Both the position numbers and the translations under genes were made by a program. 64,000 bases of DNA from positions 79,505-143,504 of the forward strand of contig NZ_RDQF01000019.1 of assembly GCF_004114425.1 (NCBI RefSeq), written 5' to 3'. This document shows positions 46,521 through 54,948 of the stretch, piece by piece (within the stretch, counting starts at the first letter, position 1; every line of letters starts with the position of its first letter). Under the pieces are notes generated by a model. That model ran no database searches and was not told the DNA's origin. It worked only from the letters and a program-made list of their open reading frames with translations. This DNA comes from Bradyrhizobium vignae. Its GTDB lineage: Bacteria > Pseudomonadota > Alphaproteobacteria > Rhizobiales > Xanthobacteraceae.

Positions 46521-47569
46521 CAGATACCAGATCCTGAAAGAGCAAGTCCTGCCCTGATCGCGGCCTCGTCGATGTCGCCATGCTCGCCGATCACGACCAG
46601 CTTTGACTGTCTGAGACCTGCGCCCCAGGGCCTGTCGAACTGATGGCGCACGCGCTCTCCGACCGCCTGCAGCAACAGCCGCATCGGCTTGCCGGCGACC
46701 GCGATGTAGCCCTTGGCGCGCAGCACGTTCTGCTCGCGGGCGAGCTTCTGGACGGATGCGACCAACGCATCGACGTCCGCCACTTCCGGAAGATCGATCA
46801 CGACAGAGGCGAAATCGTCGTGCTCGTGCTCCTCTTCGCCGTCATGATGCGAGGGGCGCGCGGCGAGGTCGTTCTCCGCGGCAGCGCCGATGCCGAGGAT
46901 GACGCGCGCATCGATCGCGCCGTCGGTGATCGGCAGCATGGGCACGCGGCGCGGCATCTCGGCAGCGATCGCGGCCTTTGCGGCTTCGATGCCCGCCGCG
47001 CCCGCAAGATCAGCCTTGGTCAGCAGCACGATATCGGCGCAGGCGATCTGGTCCTCGAACACTTCCGACAGCGGCGTCTCGTGATCCAGATTTTCGTCCG
47101 CCGCGCGCTGCGCTTCGACGGCCGCCGGATCTGGCGCGAACCGGCCGGCCGCGACAGCCTCGGCATCGGCCAGCGCGATCACGCCATCGACCGTGATGCG
47201 CGAGCGGATCTCCGGCCAGTCGAACGCCTTGAGCAACGGCTTCGGCAGCGCCAGGCCCGAGGTCTCGATCAGGATGTGATCGGGCCGCACCGGGCGCGCC
47301 AGCAATTGCTCCATGGTCGGAATGAAATCGTCGGCCACGGTGCAGCAGATGCAGCCATTGGCGAGCTCGACGATGTTCTCCTCCGGGCAATTGGCGTCGG
47401 CGCAGGATTTCAGGATCTCGCCATCGACCCCCTCGCTGCCGAACTCGTTGACGAGCACGGCGAGCTTCTTGCCGTTGGCATTGGTCAGCAGATGCTGGAT
47501 CAGCGTGGTCTTGCCGGAGCCGAGAAAACCAGTGACCACCGTGACCGGGACTTTTGCGAGCGAGTTCAT
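46520..47569 (-). CDS. cobW: CobW-type metallochaperone GTPase
   Basis: G3E-family GTPase, 349 residues, thought to deliver cobalt to the CobN chelatase. The phosphate loop is GFLGSGKT (residues 14-21), the metal-binding CxCC motif is at Cys73, Cys75 and Cys76 (GCICCTV), and the base-specificity motif is LLTKADL near 182-188. A His/Glu/Asp-rich loop at residues 240-252 is a likely second metal site, and the C-terminal CobW_C domain follows. It overlaps both neighbours by one to four bases. Confidence 0.95.
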   Translation of the reverse strand: MNSLAKVPVTVVTGFLGSGKTTLIQHLLTNANGKKLAVLVNEFGSEGVDGEILKSCADANCPEENIVELANGCICCTVADDFIPTMEQLLARPVRPDHILIETSGLALPKPLLKAFDWPEIRSRITVDGVIALADAEAVAAGRFAPDPAAVEAQRAADENLDHETPLSEVFEDQIACADIVLLTKADLAGAAGIEAAKAAIAAEMPRRVPMLPITDGAIDARVILGIGAAAENDLAARPSHHDGEEEHEHDDFASVVIDLPEVADVDALVASVQKLAREQNVLRAKGYIAVAGKPMRLLLQAVGERVRHQFDRPWGAGLRQSKLVVIGEHGDIDEAAIRAGLALSGSGI

Positions 47570-47940
47570 TCAGCGGCCTCCGGCACGACGGCAATGGGGG
47601 GAATGCGGGCAAGCGATTGCTTGCGGAAGATTTCCGGCCGGCTGCGCCAGGGCACAATGCCATCAGGCGCGGCGGCATAGGCCGCAGCACCCGCGACCAC
47701 GTCGCGCGCGTTGGCATCCGACAGACGGCCATAGACATAGGACCAGCGGCCGGGCGCGCTGAGCGCGACCGAGCAGCCCTGGCTGCAGGCCGACAGGCAT
47801 TCGACGGGAACCACGCTGACGCCATCGGGCACGCCGGCCTCGAGGATCGCACCATGCAGGCGCTTGCCGGGCGTCGTGTCGCCCTCGCCGAGCGTCTGGC
47901 CGGCGCGGCAGGTGATGCAGACGTGAAGTGTGACGGTCAT
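47566..47940 (-). CDS. DUF1636 cysteine-rich protein, first gene of riboswitch 3 operon
   Basis: A 124-residue protein of the DUF1636 family, resembling thioredoxin-like 2Fe-2S ferredoxins. Five cysteines stand in two groups: Cys8 and Cys11 (CITC), then Cys48, Cys52 and Cys56 (CLSACSQGC). Its function is not established. As the first gene behind cobalamin riboswitch 3, overlapping cobW and followed by cobN and cobG, it may serve cobalt handling or electron supply to the Fe-S enzyme CobG; both are inference. Start MTVTLHVC at 47940 follows GGAAGAGG-type purines. Confidence 0.88.
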   Translation of the reverse strand: MTVTLHVCITCRAGQTLGEGDTTPGKRLHGAILEAGVPDGVSVVPVECLSACSQGCSVALSAPGRWSYVYGRLSDANARDVVAGAAAYAAAPDGIVPWRSRPEIFRKQSLARIPPIAVVPEAAE

Positions 47941-48044
47941 CGCCTCTTCCAGGATAAACAGCGGGAGGCGATGAGGCGCGCGGACCGTTCTCCTGAGGGC
48001 CCGCTTCCCCGTCGCGGAACACCCCGTCCGCCGGTCCAAAACAC

Positions 48045-48241
48045 GTTCGCGCTGGCAGGTCTCCCGGCTTGCGGAGCAGGGTTTTCACCCTTCGATCCCC
48101 GCCTTCCCGATTCCCAAGGGAATCAGTGGCTTCGGGCATCTCTCCGGTCACGGTCGCGGGGGCGGCTGCATTTTGGACCCAAATCTTGCCGATTCGGACC
48201 CTATCGCATTCCCTCTTCGCCTGTCATAGGACAGGAACCAA
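48045..48241 (-). promoter_or_regulatory. Cobalamin riboswitch 3, leader of DUF1636-cobW-cobN-cobG-cobH-cobI-cobJ
   Basis: On the minus strand the conserved elements occur in order: GAAGAGGGAATGCGATAGGG, CAGCCGCCCCCGCGACCGTG, AAGCCACTGATTCCC, ATCGGGAAGGCGG, and the B12 box AAGCCGGGAGACCTGCCAG. It ends about 105 bases before the DUF1636 ATG. It should repress this seven-gene operon when cobalamin is plentiful. The promoter of the divergent cobO-cobQ pair lies in the same 357-base interval, probably in its right end. Confidence 0.94.
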
Positions 48242-48297
48242 CGCCCGGCCACCATTTGCCGGTGGCCGCCACTTGTCAAGCCGAAGGACCGGGACCG

Positions 48298-48933
48298 ATG
48301 ACGCCTGAACCGGATACCCAAACAGCTGAGGAAACCGACGCCCGGCACGCCCAGAAAATGGCGAAGAAGAAGGCTGCCCGCGACAAGATCATGGCGACCA
48401 AGAGCGGCGAAAAGGGCCTCATCATCGTCCACACCGGCGCCGGCAAGGGAAAATCCTCCTCTGCCTTCGGCATGATCGTCCGCTGCGTCGCCCACGGCTT
48501 GCCCTGCGCGGTCGTGCAGTTCATCAAGGGCGCCTGGGATACCGGCGAGCGACGCCTGCTCACCGGCCATTTCGGCGACCTCTGCCAGTTCCACGCGATG
48601 GGCGAAGGCTTCACCTGGGAGACGCAGGACCGCGCCCGCGACATCGCCGCCGCACGCGCCGGCTGGGAGAAGGCCAAGGAGCTGATTCTCGACGAGCACT
48701 TGCGCATGGTCGTGCTCGACGAGATCAACATAGCGCTGCGCTACGACTATCTCGACATCGCCGAGGTCGTCGAGTTCCTGAGGACGCAGAAGCCGCCGAT
48801 GACGCATGTCGTGCTCACCGGACGCAACGCCAAGGACGAGCTGATCGAGATCGCGGACCTCGTGACCGAGATGACGCTGGTCAAGCACCCCTTCCGCTCC
48901 GGCATCAAAGCGCAGGCCGGCGTCGAGTTCTGA
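48298..48933 (+). CDS. cobO: Cob(I)yrinic acid a,c-diamide adenosyltransferase
   Basis: Transfers the adenosyl group of ATP to the corrinoid cobalt, 211 residues, CobA/CobO/BtuR family. The phosphate loop is HTGAGKGKSSSAFG at about residues 43-56; further motifs are AVVQFIKGAWDTGER, GEGFTWETQD, MVVLDEINIAL and HVVLTGRNAKDELIE. The ATG at 48298 is used; longer frames upstream run through the riboswitch. cobQ follows after four bases, forming a two-gene transcript divergent from the riboswitch operon. Confidence 0.95.
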   Translation: MTPEPDTQTAEETDARHAQKMAKKKAARDKIMATKSGEKGLIIVHTGAGKGKSSSAFGMIVRCVAHGLPCAVVQFIKGAWDTGERRLLTGHFGDLCQFHAMGEGFTWETQDRARDIAAARAGWEKAKELILDEHLRMVVLDEINIALRYDYLDIAEVVEFLRTQKPPMTHVVLTGRNAKDELIEIADLVTEMTLVKHPFRSGIKAQAGVEF

Positions 48934-48937
48934 AGGC

Positions 48938-50389
48938 ATGACGGCGCGCGCATTGATGATCCAGGGCGCCGGCTCGGACGTGGGCAAATCGCTCATCGTC
49001 GCCGGCCTTGCCCGCGCCTTCACGCGCCGCGGCCTGCGCGTGCTCCCGTTCAAGCCGCAGAACATGTCCAACAATGCCGCCGTCACCGTCGATGGCGGCG
49101 AGATCGGCCGCGCCCAGGCGCTCCAGGCGCTCGCCGCCGGCGTCGAGCCGCACACCGACATGAACCCGGTGCTGCTCAAGCCCGAGACCGACGTCGGCGC
49201 ACAAATCGTCGTCCACGGCAAGCGCATCGCAACTGCGCGAGCTCGCGACTATGCCGCAATGAAGCCCTCGCTGATGAGCGCGGTGTTGGAGAGTTTTGAG
49301 CGCCTGAAGGCGCGCGCCGATCTCGTGCTGGTGGAAGGCGCCGGCAGTCCGGCGGAGGTGAACCTGCGCAAGTCCGACATCGCCAATATGGGCTTCGCCC
49401 GCAAGGCGGACGTGCCGGTGGTGCTGATCGGCGACATCGATCGCGGCGGGGTCATCGCCCAGCTCGTCGGCATCAAGACGGTGATCGACCCCGACGATGC
49501 CGCGATGATCTGTGCCTTTGTCATCAACAAGTTCCGCGGCGATCCCACGTTGTTCGACGACGGCTACAGGCTGATCGAACAGAAGACGTCGTGGCGTGGC
49601 CTCGGCGTGCTGCCCTGGTTCGCGCGCGCCGGCGAGCTGCCAGCCGAGGACGCGCTGGGCCTGAGCGATGCGCGCAAGCCGGGCCAGTGCAAGATCGCCT
49701 GCCTCGCACTGTCGCGCATTGCCAATTTCGACGATCTCGATCCGCTCAAGCTCGAACCAGGCGTCGATCTCGTCATGGTCCGTCCGGGCGAAGCAATTCC
49801 CGGCGATGTCAGGCTTGTCATCATCCCCGGCTCGAAATCCACCCGCGGCGATCTCGCCTTCCTGCGCGCGCAGGGCTGGGACATCGATCTGCTCGCGCAC
49901 CATCGTCGCGGCGGCCATGTGCTCGGCCTCTGCGGCGGCTATCAGATGCTCGGCCGCAGCGTGGCCGATCCCGATGGCATCGAAGGTCCCGCGGGCGACA
50001 CGCCGGGCCTCGGGCTTCTCGATGTCGAGACCGTGATGAGCCCGCAGAAGACGCTGACGCGCGTCGCGGCCGCGCATGCCGCCACAGAGCAGCCGATCGA
50101 GGCCTATGAGATCCACATCGGCCGCACCGACGGCCCCGATCGCGTCCGCCCGTTCGCGAAGCTGAATGGCGAGCCGGAAGGCGCGATCTCGCCGGATGGC
50201 CGCGTGCAAGGCAGCTATCTGCATGGCCTGTTCACGTCGGATGATTTCCGCAAGGCATTTTTGGCCAAGCTCGACATTCCCGCGGGCGAAGAGCCCTATC
50301 ATGCCAGGATCGAGAGCGCACTCGAGGCGCTGGCCGATCACATCGAAAAGCATCTCGACATCGAAGGCCTGCTCGCGCTAGCGCGCTAG
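48938..50389 (+). CDS. cobQ: Cobyric acid synthase
   Basis: Glutamine-dependent synthase that amidates the b, d, e and g side chains of adenosylcobyrinate diamide, 483 residues. The N-terminal ATP-binding domain has IQGAGSDVGKSLIVAGLAR and PFKPQNMSNNA; the C-terminal glutamine amidotransferase domain has Cys in VLGLCGGYQMLG and His in GSYLHGLF. The gene overlaps the convergent cobC end by 12 bases. Confidence 0.96.
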   Translation: MTARALMIQGAGSDVGKSLIVAGLARAFTRRGLRVLPFKPQNMSNNAAVTVDGGEIGRAQALQALAAGVEPHTDMNPVLLKPETDVGAQIVVHGKRIATARARDYAAMKPSLMSAVLESFERLKARADLVLVEGAGSPAEVNLRKSDIANMGFARKADVPVVLIGDIDRGGVIAQLVGIKTVIDPDDAAMICAFVINKFRGDPTLFDDGYRLIEQKTSWRGLGVLPWFARAGELPAEDALGLSDARKPGQCKIACLALSRIANFDDLDPLKLEPGVDLVMVRPGEAIPGDVRLVIIPGSKSTRGDLAFLRAQGWDIDLLAHHRRGGHVLGLCGGYQMLGRSVADPDGIEGPAGDTPGLGLLDVETVMSPQKTLTRVAAAHAATEQPIEAYEIHIGRTDGPDRVRPFAKLNGEPEGAISPDGRVQGSYLHGLFTSDDFRKAFLAKLDIPAGEEPYHARIESALEALADHIEKHLDIEGLLALAR

Positions 50390-51358
50390 GACCTCGCCAA
50401 GGCGCGCCCATTCGGCTTCGCTGCCGGGAAGCCCGAGGCGCAGCCATGCTGGCGTTTGCGCAAAGACGCGGGACCATATCTGGCCACGCGCGAGCCTCTC
50501 CTGCGCGGCCAGCGCGTCGGGGATCTGGTAAAGACGAAACAGCGGCGTCCCGCCGACGAGCCGCCAGCCTTGCGACAGCACCATGGTGTCGAGACGAACA
50601 CAGTCGCGGGCGAGCCGCGCCGACGTGGCCTCGGCCCAGGCATCATCGCGCAAAGCCCGGCAGCCGATCGCAATCGCCGTGCCCGACACCGGCCATGGAC
50701 CCGTCATCGCCGTAAGCTTCACAACGTCGGCCGCATTGCCGATTGCGAAGCCAAGCCGGAGGCCGGCAAGACCATAAAATTTTCCGAACGAGCGCAGCAC
50801 CAATAGTCCCGGCCGATCCGCCTCCGGCGCAAGCGATAATTGCGGAACGGCATCGGCAAAGCTCTCGTCGATCACGAGGCGGCCGACACGCGGCAGCAGT
50901 GCGAGCAGATCCTTTGGCGAATGACGCCGGCCATCGGGATTGTTGGGGTTGACGACGATGGCGAGATCCGCGCCCGCCAGCGCATCGAGCTCCGTCACCT
51001 CCTGGACATCCCAGCCTGCAGCCGACAGCACCCCTGCATATTCATTGTAGGTCGGCGCAAGGATGCGCGCGCGACCGGACGACGTCAGGCGTGGCAGCAA
51101 TTGAATGGCGGCTTGCGCGCCGCCCATCGCAACGACCGGTGCACGCGTGCGATAGGCCTGCCGCGCGGCCTGATGCAAGGCATCGATCTCGGCGCGCGAC
51201 GGCAGCGCGCTCCACGCGCGCGAGTTCACCTCGCCCACGGGATAAGGCAACCGATTGATCCCCGTCGACAGATCGATCCAATCCTCCGCGCGGCCGCCAA
51301 ACCGCTGCTGGGCCAGATCGAGATTTCCACCGTGCTCGCGCATGCCTCGTTCTGTCAT
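50378..51358 (-). CDS. cobC: CobC, threonine-phosphate decarboxylase-like aminotransferase
   Basis: PLP-dependent class I/II enzyme that supplies the aminopropanol side arm (L-threonine O-3-phosphate decarboxylase in CobD/CobC nomenclature), 326 residues. Motifs are REHGGNLDLAQQRFGG, WIDLSTGINRLPYP, VNPNNPDGR, the PLP aspartate-like region VIDESFAD, and the Schiff-base lysine in LRSFGKFYGLAGLRLGF. Its start overlaps the cbiB stop as ATGA; a second in-frame Met five codons later is possible. Confidence 0.93.
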   Translation of the reverse strand: MTERGMREHGGNLDLAQQRFGGRAEDWIDLSTGINRLPYPVGEVNSRAWSALPSRAEIDALHQAARQAYRTRAPVVAMGGAQAAIQLLPRLTSSGRARILAPTYNEYAGVLSAAGWDVQEVTELDALAGADLAIVVNPNNPDGRRHSPKDLLALLPRVGRLVIDESFADAVPQLSLAPEADRPGLLVLRSFGKFYGLAGLRLGFAIGNAADVVKLTAMTGPWPVSGTAIAIGCRALRDDAWAEATSARLARDCVRLDTMVLSQGWRLVGGTPLFRLYQIPDALAAQERLARGQIWSRVFAQTPAWLRLGLPGSEAEWARLGEVLAR

Positions 51359-52296
51359 GCGAAGGCGAGGATCGCAAGGAGGGCGGCGAGCAGCATCATG
51401 GCGCGGCGGTAGACCGTCAGCGCCTCCGTGATATCGGCGGCGCGCGGATCGCGCGCGCCTTGGTTCAGCCAGGGCTCGTCGGTCGCGCTGCCGTGATAGA
51501 TGCGGGGACCACTGAGCCGCACGCCGAGCGCCCCCGCCATCGCCGCTTCCGGCCAGCCGGCATTCGGCGAACGATGCCGGCGCGCATCGCGCGCCATGCA
51601 CGACAGCGCCTCCGATCGCCTTGACGCCAGCAGCACGAACAGGAATCCGCTCAGGCGCGCCGGAATGAAATTGGCGACATCGTCGATGCGCGCCGCCGCC
51701 CACCCAAAGGCTTCATGTCGTTCGCTGCGATGACCGATCATGGAGTCCAGCGTGTTGATGGCCTTGTAGCCGAAGATGCCGGGCAGACCGAACAGCGCGC
51801 CCCAGAACACCGGCGCGACGATGCCGTCGGAGGAGTTCTCGGCAAGGCTCTCGATCGCCGCGCGCGCGATGCCGGCTTCATCGAGCGCTGTGGGATCGCG
51901 GCCGACGATGCGCGATACCGCCTCGCGTGCGGCGGCGATGTCGCCCGCCTGCAACGGCATCGCGACGGCGGCAACGTGATCATGGAGCGAGCGCAGCGCG
52001 ACCAATGGCCAGGCCAGGATGCCAATCAACATGATCTGGATCCAGCCCAGCGAGAGCACCGATTGAACGATCCAGCCGAGCGCAACTGAGAGCGCTATCA
52101 CCGCCAGTGCTCCGGCAATGCCAGCAGCTCGGCGCCACTCCGGCGGATCGGACGCGCGATTCCAGGCGGCGTCGATGGCGGCAATCAGCCGGCCGAGCCA
52201 GGTGACGGGATGGCCGATCCGCGCGAACAGCGGGGCGGGCCAGCCCAGAAGGGCATCCACCGCCATCGCCACCACCATCGCACCCGCAAAGCCCAC
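51355..52296 (-). CDS. cbiB: Adenosylcobinamide-phosphate synthase
   Basis: Membrane enzyme (CobD in Pseudomonas, CbiB in Salmonella) joining the aminopropanol arm to cobyric acid. Motifs are DALLGWPAPLFARIGHPVTWLGRLIAAID, shown as the typical HPV and GRLI elements, RDPTALDEAGIARAAIESLAENSSDG, and FGLPGIFGYKAINTLDSMIGH. I prefer a GTG start at 52296 because AGGAGG stands six bases ahead; an ATG at 52344 would add 16 charged residues in front of the first membrane segment. The gene is divergent from cobU. Confidence 0.92.
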   Translation of the reverse strand: MGFAGAMVVAMAVDALLGWPAPLFARIGHPVTWLGRLIAAIDAAWNRASDPPEWRRAAGIAGALAVIALSVALGWIVQSVLSLGWIQIMLIGILAWPLVALRSLHDHVAAVAMPLQAGDIAAAREAVSRIVGRDPTALDEAGIARAAIESLAENSSDGIVAPVFWGALFGLPGIFGYKAINTLDSMIGHRSERHEAFGWAAARIDDVANFIPARLSGFLFVLLASRRSEALSCMARDARRHRSPNAGWPEAAMAGALGVRLSGPRIYHGSATDEPWLNQGARDPRAADITEALTVYRRAMMLLAALLAILAFA

Positions 52297-52416
52297 ACCC
52301 GCCTCCTGTCCACCCCTGTTGCGCAAAGCGAGGACGGAGCGCAAGCCCCTCGCCCCCTGATTTCGGCTTTGTCTTTGGTCACGATTGATGGTTAGTCAGG
52401 CTCACGGGAGACCTTC

Positions 52417-52920
52417 ATGACCACCATCTTGATCACGGGCGGAGCGCGATCGGGCAAGAGCAAGCGTGCGGAAACGCGCACGCGCGCCTTTTCCGGCCAG
52501 CCGGTCTACATCGCGACGGCCGAGGCGCTCGATGGCGAAATGGAGGAACGCATCGCAAGACACCGCGCGCGGCGCGGAACCGATTGGATCGAGCGCGAGG
52601 TGCCGCTTGATCTCGTGCCCGCGCTGCTCGCAACCGATGGCGGCGGCGCACGGCTGGTGGACTGCCTGACACTCTGGCTCTCCAACCTGATGCATGCAGA
52701 GCGCGACTGGGAGCACGAGGTGAATGCGCTTGCCGGCGCCCTGCCCCGGCTGAAGAGCCCGGCTGTTCTCGTCACCAACGAGGTCGGCCTCGGCATCGTG
52801 CCCGACAACGCACTGGCGCGCAGCTTCCGCGATGCCGCCGGGATCATGAATCAGATCATTGCCGATGTCGCTGACGAGGTCGAATTCGTCGTCGCCGGCC
52901 TGCCGATGAAATTGAAATGA
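52417..52920 (+). CDS. cobU: Adenosylcobinamide kinase / adenosylcobinamide-phosphate guanylyltransferase
   Basis: Bifunctional enzyme (CobP in Pseudomonas) that activates cobinamide to GDP-cobinamide, 167 residues. The phosphate loop is ITGGARSGKSKRAE near the N-terminus; the guanylation region RHRARRGTDWIEREVPLDL holds the expected histidine, followed by LVDCLTLWLSNLM and VLVTNEVGLGIVPDNALAR. cobS starts before its stop codon, so the two are coupled. No cobalamin riboswitch was found in the 120-base gap to cbiB. Confidence 0.95.
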   Translation: MTTILITGGARSGKSKRAETRTRAFSGQPVYIATAEALDGEMEERIARHRARRGTDWIEREVPLDLVPALLATDGGGARLVDCLTLWLSNLMHAERDWEHEVNALAGALPRLKSPAVLVTNEVGLGIVPDNALARSFRDAAGIMNQIIADVADEVEFVVAGLPMKLK

Positions 52921-53699
52921 TGCCGCGCGCCGAACTCTTGCGGGACGTCGTCGCCGATCTTCGAATCGCAGCATCATTCGTGACGATCCTGCCCGTCGCG
53001 TCGTCGAAGCCCGCCGGTGACGGAGCGATCGCGCGCGCGACCTGGGCGCTGCCCGTCGCGGGACTGCTGGTCGGCCTCGCCGGCGCCTTGGTCTACAAGA
53101 TCTCCATCCGGTTCGGACTGACACCGAACCTTGCCGCCCTGCTCGCGCTGGCCACGACCGCCCTCATCACCGGCGCGCTGCACGAGGACGGGCTTGCCGA
53201 TACCGCGGACGGACTCGGCGGCGGCCGTACGCGTGAGCGCAAGCTCGAGATCATGCGCGACAGCCGGATCGGGACCTATGGCGTCTGCGCACTGATCCTG
53301 TCGTTCGGCTTGCGCTGGGGTGCGCTCGCGACCATCGCCGATCCCCTCGCCGTCGCGTTCGCACTGTGCGCGGCGCAAACTGCTGCCCGCGCCGGCGTGC
53401 CGGCCTTCATGTCGCTGGTGCCGCCTGCGAGACCTGACGGCCTGTCGGCCAGCGCCGGAGCGCCGCCGGGCGGCAGCATCGCCATTGCCTTCGCGCTTGG
53501 AACGCTCGCGCTTGCCCTGGCGTTGGGGCCGGGCAAGGCGCTGGTCGGACTGCTCCTGCTATCGCTTGCCGGCCTCATGCTGGCGCGGCTTGCCATCCGC
53601 CAGATCGGCGGGCAGACCGGCGACGTCCTCGGCGCGTTCGAGCAGACGGGCGAGATCCTGATCCTGCTCGTGGCCGCCTCCTTCCAAATGGGACGCTGA
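52917..53699 (+). CDS. cobS: Adenosylcobinamide-GDP ribazoletransferase (cobalamin synthase)
   Basis: Integral membrane enzyme (CobV in Pseudomonas) that joins GDP-cobinamide and alpha-ribazole, 260 residues. The motif GALHEDGLADTADGLGGGRTRERKLEIMRDSRIGTYG, seen as LHEDGLADTADGLGG followed by MRDSRIGTYG, is diagnostic. Several hydrophobic segments follow. The ATGATG start gives two possible initiators, 52917 and 52920, both overlapping or touching the cobU stop. Confidence 0.95.
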   Translation: MMPRAELLRDVVADLRIAASFVTILPVASSKPAGDGAIARATWALPVAGLLVGLAGALVYKISIRFGLTPNLAALLALATTALITGALHEDGLADTADGLGGGRTRERKLEIMRDSRIGTYGVCALILSFGLRWGALATIADPLAVAFALCAAQTAARAGVPAFMSLVPPARPDGLSASAGAPPGGSIAIAFALGTLALALALGPGKALVGLLLLSLAGLMLARLAIRQIGGQTGDVLGAFEQTGEILILLVAASFQMGR

Positions 53700-53703
53700 C
53701 CTC

Positions 53704-54336
53704 ATGGTCGAGTTCGACGATACCTTCCGCCAGCACTTGCGCGAGCTGTTTGTGTGGCGTCGCGACGTGCGCCGCTTTCGCAGCGATCCATTGCCGGAGG
53801 GTGCAATTGAACGCCTGATCGAGACGGCCTGCCTCTCGCCTTCGGTCGGACTCAGCCAGCCCTGGCGCTTCGTCACTGTCGATGACGCCGCGCGGCGCCG
53901 GGCCGTGACCGACGATTTCAAGGCATGCAATGCCGACGCGCTGAATTGTTATTTCGGCGACCGCGCAGCGCGCTACGCCACGCTGAAATTGTCGGGCCTC
54001 GAACAGGCTCCCGGTCATCTCGCCGTGTTCGCGGACAAGGCCAGCAGCATCGGTCATGGCCTCGGCCGTGCGACCATGCCGGAGACAACAGAATATTCCG
54101 TGGTCGCCGCCATCACGGCGATGTGGCTTTCCGCGCGCGCCGACGGTATCGGCATCGGCTGGGTGTCGATCCTGAGCCCGGATCGGATCCACGCCATTCT
54201 CGATGTGCCGCACTCCTGGAAATTCATCGCCTATCTCTGCATCGGCTATCCGGAAGCCGAATGCGACCGGCCCGAGCTGGAGCAGGCGAAGTGGGAGCAT
54301 CGACGAGGCGCCGACGAGTTCACGCTGCGCCGCTAG
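53704..54336 (+). CDS. bluB: 5,6-dimethylbenzimidazole synthase
   Basis: Flavin-destroying oxygenase that cleaves FMNH2 to form the lower ligand of cobalamin, 210 residues, nitroreductase fold. Motifs are FVWRRDVRRFRSDPLPEGAIERLIETAC, in pieces RRDVRRFRSDPL and CLSPSVGLSQPWRFV, plus GIGIGWVSILSPDRIHAIL. These separate BluB from ordinary nitroreductases. It lies four bases after cobS, completing the cobU-cobS-bluB transcript. The pathway therefore makes its own dimethylbenzimidazole and needs oxygen for it. Confidence 0.95.
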   Translation: MVEFDDTFRQHLRELFVWRRDVRRFRSDPLPEGAIERLIETACLSPSVGLSQPWRFVTVDDAARRRAVTDDFKACNADALNCYFGDRAARYATLKLSGLEQAPGHLAVFADKASSIGHGLGRATMPETTEYSVVAAITAMWLSARADGIGIGWVSILSPDRIHAILDVPHSWKFIAYLCIGYPEAECDRPELEQAKWEHRRGADEFTLRR

Positions 54337-54948
54337 GCCCAGCGCTCGAACGGCTTTCAGATCGACCTGCTCCGCCCCGCGAGCAGCGCTCGCGGGACCA
54401 AAGTCGCCGCATAGCGGCTGACCCTACGTCAGTATGTTCACGTCATACCCCCGCACAATGGCGACAACCAGGTGCTCTTGCTATCTACGAGCACACAGTG
54501 AAGGGCAACGGAACCGGTCCCGCGAGCGGCAGTTGCAAGACAGGTCCGGCGGCGTAGCGCCCGCCGGACTCCTGATCGAGCGGCAGGATGCCGCTCTTGG
54601 TGTCGACCGTCACAGTTGGTGCTGAGAGAACGCCATGAGAAACATCGCCGATCTCCTCGTGCGGTTTTGGCAAGCGAACCAGCCTGCATCCGATATTCAG
54701 GTGGCCGCTGTGGCCGAACACCGAGATCAATCCAGCATGGCTGATTTTGTCCGCATCCTGCAGGCCTACGATCGGGACCAGTGGGGTGACCGCGTCGGTC
54801 CGTGATGTGGTCGTCACAGCAAATCAGCGCTCAGGCCGGGCTGCGGACTGCATCCAACCAGCTGGTACAGCGTGGGATCCTCGGTGCGTCGAAACGGGCG
54901 ATCTGATCAAGCTGACCAAGGCTTGCTTCGAAGGCGCTCTTCGGTAGT
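54337..54948. other. 612-base stretch without a confident gene
   Basis: Two small overlapping candidates exist but neither has a recognised family. The base pattern is less strongly third-position GC than in the neighbouring genes. No tRNA, riboswitch or IS inverted repeat was recognised. It separates the cobalamin block from the LysR regulator and may be a decayed region. Confidence 0.5.
54485..54817 (-). CDS. Hypothetical 110-residue protein (weak)
   Basis: An open frame with codon usage moderately GC-rich in third position, better than the plus-strand alternative at 54635-54805. It has no signal peptide or membrane segment, and I recognise no family. The segment TVTVDTKSGILPLDQESGG is the most protein-like part. 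There is no clear ribosome site. It may be a gene remnant. Confidence 0.25.
   Translation of the reverse strand: MTTTSRTDAVTPLVPIVGLQDADKISHAGLISVFGHSGHLNIGCRLVRLPKPHEEIGDVSHGVLSAPTVTVDTKSGILPLDQESGGRYAAGPVLQLPLAGPVPLPFTVCS

Noticed and set aside
44922..46643. A 573-codon plus-strand open frame
   Set aside because: It is antisense to cobN, rich in Arg, His, Ala and Gly and without any family motif; long shadow frames are expected opposite high-GC coding sequence.
52297..52416. A fourth cobalamin riboswitch between cbiB and cobU
   Set aside because: Neither strand shows the B12 box or the GGGAA and GCCACTG elements, and the space is too short for a full element.
54635..54805. A 56-residue plus-strand ORF with helical character
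   Set aside because: Codon use is not GC-biased like neighbouring genes, no family is recognised, and it overlaps an equally weak minus-strand frame.
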